Source of the DNA: SIG480 sp045537045
GTDB lineage: Bacteria; Bacillota; Clostridia; Oscillospirales; JAAYXM01
Length of the DNA: 17,258 nucleotides
NCBI GenBank assembly: GCA_045537045.1
Contig: JAZSOS010000015.1
Span: 1-17,258 of the forward strand
Direction: 5' to 3'
In this document: in pieces, positions 13,990 through 17,258 of the stretch
How the letters are laid out: each line of letters starts with the position of its first letter
How positions within the stretch are numbered: position 1 is the first letter of the stretch
Position numbers and translations under genes: made by a program
Notes under the pieces: model-generated
Seen by the model: only the letters and a program-made list of their open reading frames with translations
The model's database searches: none
What the model was told of the DNA's origin: nothing

Positions 13990-15534
13990 GTGAAGCTTAC
14001 AAAAATAAGCCGCAAGTCGGTTTTTTACAGTCTTTTTGCAATATCAGTATCTAACTCTATTCTCCAGCTTCTCGGTTTTCTGTATCGCATTTTTTTAAGC
14101 CGTATGGCAGGTGCCGAGGCTCTCGGCGTATATCAGCTGGTAACGCCGTTTTATTCCGTTATGTCCTCGCTTGCGCTCAGCGGTCTCACCGTTGCAGTCG
14201 CGCGTATTGCGGCATCAAAAGCAGGTGTGGGCGATATGAGCGGAGCTGTGCGCTCAGTAACGCTTTGCCGAAGGATTTTTTTCATCTCGGTACTCTCCCT
14301 GACATTGGTTTGTGCTATCTTCCCAAATGTTATTTCAAAGCACATTCTTGGCGACGGGCGTACTCTGTTCTCGCTTCCTCTTGTTTTTATCTGTCTTTTT
14401 CTCACGGGAATTGAAAACATTTTCAAAAACTATTTCTATGGTGTTGGAAAAGTGTATCCTCAGATAATCTCCGAGCTTTCCGAGCAGGTAATCCGCGCGC
14501 TTGCCGTTGCGGCACTTCTTATTACCTTCCGCACCGGTGATGCAGGCATCAGTGCTATGCTCATTTTTCTCGGTATGGTGATAAGTGAGCTGTTCAGCTC
14601 ATCTCTGCTCTCAATTTTTTACCGACCTGAAAAGCGGCGCCTTTCCTCCCACCGAAGTGACCCTGTAAAAATGGCAGATATCCTTGCAATCTCCGTTCCG
14701 GTATCGGCAGCGGCAACGGTAAACAATCTACTCGGTTCGGTAAACTCCATTATTCTTCCGCGCAGACTGCAATGCGCCGGCATGACACTTCGTACCGCAA
14801 CGGAAACATTTGGTGCAATGTTTGGTATGACTATGCCGCTTCTTATGTTCCCCATTGCATTTATCGCTTCACTGACATCAGTTATGGTTCCGAAGGTCTC
14901 TGAACAGCTTGCAGCCGGAGATGAACATGAGCTAAGACGAAAGGCGGGTAAGACCATCCACGCAACGGGACTTCTTGCTATGCCGTGCTTTGCCGTCCTC
15001 ATCCCGCTTGGAGAGCCTGTATGCCGTGTGCTTTTCTCGCACGAAGCGGCAGGTGGGTTTATTCTTCCGCTCGGCATCGGCACTCTTTTTTCCTACTACG
15101 AAATGACCACCGGCGCACTTCTCAACGGTATCGGTATGCAGAAAAAAGCGGCGGTTTATATTGTCATCAGCGGTCTTCTTCAGCTCATTTTCACGTGGAG
15201 TGCAGGGTTACCTCACATCGGTATGCGCGGTTACGTCGCCGGATATGTATTTTCAAGCGGACTTTGTGCTCTTCTCAACTTCCGCTGTCTGAAAAAGCGC
15301 TTGCGGCTGTCACCACGTATCGGAAACTGGTTTATCACCCCGCTTGTAGCCTCGCTTTTTTCCGGGCTTATATGCGACATTACATATAATTTCCTGCTCG
15401 CCCGTGCCCTTCCACTTTCGTTCTGTCTTGTCACCTCCTCAATCTGCGCTCTCATTTCATACGCAATCTCGCTAGGTGCAATGGGCACAAATATAATAAA
15501 ATATATAAAAACGCTCATACCACGCGGTGCGTAA
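13990..15534 (+). CDS. SpoVB/MurJ-like lipid flippase (MVF/MATE-like superfamily)
   Basis: A 514-aa integral membrane protein with about 14 hydrophobic segments, the length of B. subtilis SpoVB. The N-terminal block QLLGFLYRIFLSRMAGAEAL, GVYQLVTPFY and SSLALSGLTVAVARI is typical of the SpoVB/polysaccharide-biosynthesis branch; SNSILQLLG, PIAFIASLTSVMVPKVSEQ and the later GIGMQKKA are also conserved. SpoVB-type proteins are thought to flip lipid-linked peptidoglycan precursors, in SpoVB's case for spore cortex; several paralogues are usual in one genome, so sporulation cannot be assigned for certain. Start is GTG at 13990 with GGAGGT 9 nt upstream; no ATG precedes it in frame. Its RBS is folded into the terminator stem of the malQ operon, which suggests low or conditional expression. 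No clear promoter of its own is visible in the 50 nt upstream. Confidence 0.85.
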   Translation: MKLTKISRKSVFYSLFAISVSNSILQLLGFLYRIFLSRMAGAEALGVYQLVTPFYSVMSSLALSGLTVAVARIAASKAGVGDMSGAVRSVTLCRRIFFISVLSLTLVCAIFPNVISKHILGDGRTLFSLPLVFICLFLTGIENIFKNYFYGVGKVYPQIISELSEQVIRALAVAALLITFRTGDAGISAMLIFLGMVISELFSSSLLSIFYRPEKRRLSSHRSDPVKMADILAISVPVSAAATVNNLLGSVNSIILPRRLQCAGMTLRTATETFGAMFGMTMPLLMFPIAFIASLTSVMVPKVSEQLAAGDEHELRRKAGKTIHATGLLAMPCFAVLIPLGEPVCRVLFSHEAAGGFILPLGIGTLFSYYEMTTGALLNGIGMQKKAAVYIVISGLLQLIFTWSAGLPHIGMRGYVAGYVFSSGLCALLNFRCLKKRLRLSPRIGNWFITPLVASLFSGLICDITYNFLLARALPLSFCLVTSSICALISYAISLGAMGTNIIKYIKTLIPRGA

Positions 15535-15599
15535 TCCACTTATGGTAATTTTGCCTAAATAAGCAAGAATTTTTCTTTGAAAGTTATAGGAAAATTATC

Positions 15600-15627
15600 T
15601 TGATTTTCTTGAGATATATGATATACT
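15600..15627 (+). promoter_or_regulatory. Probable promoter of the alcohol dehydrogenase gene
   Basis: TTGATT (15600-15605) and TATACT (15622-15627) are separated by 16 nt, leaving an untranslated leader of about 65 nt. The A/T-rich stretch upstream (15570-15600) could act as an UP element. A TTGTTAAA half-site resembling Rex targets is at 15667-15674, but the second half is absent. Confidence 0.55.
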
Positions 15628-15701
15628 TATAACGATGGTGGTTAAGGGACCATTCTCTCAAAATTTTGTTAAACTCATTTTTACTATGGAGGAATGAAGA
15701 A

Positions 15702-16919
15702 ATGGCACGTTTCACACTTCCCCGTGATCTTTATCACGGCAAGGGCTCTCTTGCAGTCCTTAAAGAGCTTCGCGGCGAGCGCGCAATGATCTGCGTTGGC
15801 GGCGGTTCTATGAAAAAATTCGGTTTTCTTGACAAAGCAGTTTCTTATCTTGAAGAGGCAGGCATGAAGGTTGAGCTTTTTGAAGGCATTGAGCCGGACC
15901 CGTCTGTTGATACCGTTATGCGCGGTGCTGAGGCTATGAGCAAATTCAATCCCGACTGGATTATCGCAATGGGCGGTGGCAGCCCAATTGATGCTGCAAA
16001 GGCAATGTGGATTAAGTACGAGTATCCGGAAACGACATTCGAGGATATGTGCAAGGTCTTTGGTCTTCCGAAGCTCCGCACAAAGGCACACTTTGTTGCA
16101 ATTCCGTCCACTTCCGGTACAGCTACTGAAGTTACCGCATTTTCAGTTATCACAGACTACGAGAAGGGCATCAAGTACCCGCTCGCTGACTTTGAAATCA
16201 CTCCGGATATCGCAATCGTTGATCCGGAGCTTGCTGAGACAATGCCTAAGAAGCTTGTTGCTCACACAGGTATGGACGCAATGACACACGCTGTTGAAGC
16301 ATACGTTTCCACTGCAAACTGCGACTACACTGACCCGCTTGCACTCCACGCAATTAAGATGATTGACAAGGACCTCGTCGATTCCTACAACGGCGATATG
16401 GATAAGCGCGCAAGCATGCACAACGCACAATGCATGGCAGGTATGGCTTTCTCCAACGCACTTCTCGGTATTGTTCACTCTATGGCTCACAAGACAGGCG
16501 CTGTCTTTGAAGATATGGGTGCTCACATCATCCACGGTGCTGCAAATGCAATGTACCTTCCGAAGGTAATTGCATACAACGCAAAAAACGCAGACGCTGC
16601 AAAGCGCTATGGTGATATCGCAGATATGCTCGCCCTCGGCGGAAGCAACGATGCAGAAAAGGTTGCAAACCTTGTCGCTTACCTCCGCAAGATGAACGAT
16701 GCGCTCAACATTCCGCAGTGCATCAAGAACTACGGCGCAGATAGCTATCCCTGCGAGCAGGGATTTGTTCCGGAGAACATCTTCCTTGAAAGACTTCCTG
16801 AGATTGCAAAGAACGCAATCGCAGACGCTTGCACAGGCTCTAACCCGCGTCAGCCGAATCAGGAAGAAATGGAAAAGCTTCTCAAGTGCTGCTACTACGA
16901 CACTGAGGTGGATTTCTAA
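15702..16919 (+). CDS. Iron-containing alcohol dehydrogenase, AdhE-C-terminal-like
   Basis: A 405-aa group III dehydrogenase, cytoplasmic, interconverting aldehydes and alcohols with NAD(P)H. The nucleotide motif GGGSPIDAAK (about 89-98) is followed by PSTSGTATEVT, and the Fe2+ ligands are Asp192, His196 (GMDAMTHAVEAY), His259 (GIVHSMAH) and His278 (IIHGAANAMYLP), matching FucO Asp196/His200/His263/His277. The blocks KAMWIKYEYPETTFEDM and, near the end, DACTGSNPR are hallmarks of the alcohol dehydrogenase half of AdhE, here as a stand-alone protein without the acetaldehyde dehydrogenase half. ATG at 15702 has GGAGG 9 nt upstream; an in-frame ATG at 15666 lacks an RBS. Lysine is mostly AAG and codon choice is narrower than in neighbours, suggesting strong expression. 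Its own promoter and terminator make it a single-gene unit. Likely role: fermentative alcohol formation; substrate not readable. Confidence 0.93.
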   Translation: MARFTLPRDLYHGKGSLAVLKELRGERAMICVGGGSMKKFGFLDKAVSYLEEAGMKVELFEGIEPDPSVDTVMRGAEAMSKFNPDWIIAMGGGSPIDAAKAMWIKYEYPETTFEDMCKVFGLPKLRTKAHFVAIPSTSGTATEVTAFSVITDYEKGIKYPLADFEITPDIAIVDPELAETMPKKLVAHTGMDAMTHAVEAYVSTANCDYTDPLALHAIKMIDKDLVDSYNGDMDKRASMHNAQCMAGMAFSNALLGIVHSMAHKTGAVFEDMGAHIIHGAANAMYLPKVIAYNAKNADAAKRYGDIADMLALGGSNDAEKVANLVAYLRKMNDALNIPQCIKNYGADSYPCEQGFVPENIFLERLPEIAKNAIADACTGSNPRQPNQEEMEKLLKCCYYDTEVDF

Positions 16920-16959
16920 TCCTTTCCGGCATTTAAATTTTGAGGTATTTGTATATACA

Positions 16960-16998
16960 GAGGGCGTGTCCCGGTCAAACCGGGGCATGCCTCTTTTT
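16960..16998 (+). terminator. Terminator after the alcohol dehydrogenase
   Basis: GAGGGCGTGTCCCGG (16960-16974) pairs with CCGGGGCATGCCTC (16980-16993) with one bulged G and two G-U pairs around a TCAAA loop, followed by TTTTT (16994-16998). Confidence 0.88.
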
Positions 16999-17119
16999 AT
17001 ATTTTTCTTTTCTGAAAATGCAATTGACTTTTGCGCATCGCGGCTTTACCATAACTTAATTTTCTATGCATACTATTTTTACTAAACCATAAGTTGATTG
17101 AAGAGAAATCTAACATATC
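16999..17119. other. A/T-rich spacer without a recognised gene
   Basis: Between the dehydrogenase terminator and the suspected insertion-sequence end I see no coding signal, RNA gene or hairpin of note. The open frames on either strand here have no ribosome site or family resemblance. Confidence 0.5.
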
Positions 17120-17161
17120 TGTAGGTGTTACAATGATGTGTGACAAATAAATAAAAAAGGG

Positions 17162-17237
17162 TAGCGAATAGAAGCGACCTGTGTTAAGGTTGAGTTGCTC
17201 AGACAAAACCGAAAGGCAGGTGTCACCCTATTCGCTA
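17162..17237. repeat. 10-bp inverted repeat ending at the putative transposase start codon
   Basis: TAGCGAATAG (17162-17171) is the exact reverse complement of CTATTCGCTA (17228-17237), whose last base is the A of the ATG. In the transcript this could form a long-loop stem partly hiding the start codon. Confidence 0.5.
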
Positions 17238-17258
17238 TGAATAAGATAACACAAGATA
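17237..17258 (+). CDS. Putative transposase N-terminus (partial)
   Basis: The ATG at 17237 opens a frame reading MNKITQD before the window ends. This start is reminiscent of clostridial IS481-like transposases (an N-terminal helix-turn-helix followed by a DDE integrase core), but seven residues are far too few for proof. No strong Shine-Dalgarno is correctly spaced: the nearest, GCAGGTG at 17216-17222, lies 14 nt upstream. Confidence 0.35.

Larger units (their letters stand above)
17120..17258 (+). mobile_element. Possible left end of an insertion sequence (truncated by the window)
   Basis: A non-coding stretch starting TGTAGGTGTTACA (17120-17132) leads to a short open frame that resembles the first residues of an IS481-type DDE transposase. 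TGT...ACA termini are common in that family, but the other end is outside the window, so neither the terminal repeat nor the target duplication can be checked. AGGTGT(T/C)AC recurs at 17123-17131 and 17218-17226. The exact boundary is a guess. Confidence 0.4.

Noticed and set aside
15535..15600. Possible terminator after the SpoVB-like gene
   Set aside because: Only a 5-bp CTTAT/ATAAG stem with a 15-nt loop is visible before the A/T-rich tract; too weak to annotate.
15667..15684. Rex operator upstream of the alcohol dehydrogenase
   Set aside because: One half-site TTGTTAAA is present but the expected second half TTAACAA is missing, so it is not listed as a feature.
16143..16988. 281-aa minus-strand open frame antisense to the alcohol dehydrogenase
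   Set aside because: It is the mirror of a highly codon-biased gene, Cys/Val-rich without domain logic, and lacks an RBS and promoter.
1..17258. CRISPR arrays, tRNA or rRNA genes, phage or toxin-antitoxin modules
   Set aside because: No regularly spaced repeats, cloverleaf-like sequences or recognisable genes of these classes were seen on either strand.

Overview
The window reads as chromosome of a low- to mid-GC, endospore-forming anaerobic Firmicute (class Clostridia, probably a gut-type Oscillospiraceae/Christensenellales-like lineage). This rests on a tryptophan T-box leader, consensus SigA-type promoters, strong Shine-Dalgarno sites with frequent TTG/GTG starts, a PdaA-type spore-cortex deacetylase, a SpoVB-type flippase, a standalone AdhE-like iron alcohol dehydrogenase and a GH95 fucosidase. 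The genus cannot be told from the sequence alone.

Layout. (1) 1-560, minus strand: the 5' end of an orphan trpB behind a complete T-box riboswitch with a UGG specifier and a perfect-consensus promoter. (2) 674-1477, plus: pdaA-like deacetylase, convergent with a two-gene minus-strand operon (SDR dehydrogenase then PHP phosphoesterase, 3480-1521); a 24-bp perfect hairpin covers both stop codons. (3) 3580-4470, minus: a DMT/EamA transporter, divergent from an AraC-type regulator. (4) 4500-6998: a regulator-fucosidase module in which the AraC gene carries two apparent 1-nt deletions and the GH95 enzyme lacks roughly 250 internal residues while keeping its catalytic motifs. TTTGTC-type repeats lie in both promoter regions and may be the regulator's operators. 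(5) 7069-7767, minus: a CofE-like (F420 gamma-glutamyl ligase family) protein. (6) 8010-13936, plus: secG, typA, pgeF, an orphan family-5 substrate-binding lipoprotein and malQ; the last three are joined by ATGA overlaps. (7) 13990-15534: a SpoVB/MurJ-like flippase whose ribosome-binding site is the 3' arm of the preceding terminator hairpin. (8) 15702-16919: an AdhE-like iron alcohol dehydrogenase with its own promoter and terminator. (9) 17120-17258: the likely left end of an insertion sequence, cut by the window edge.

Most of this is ordinary core chromosome. I did not find a convincing new defence or mobile system. The points worth a second look are the shortened GH95 beside a frameshifted regulator, the terminator hairpin merged with an RBS, the uncharacterised SDR-PHP pair, the orphan binding protein coupled to pgeF and malQ, and the CofE-like gene without any F420 context. 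The frameshifts and the GH95 deletion could be genuine decay or sequence/assembly errors; the window alone cannot decide.
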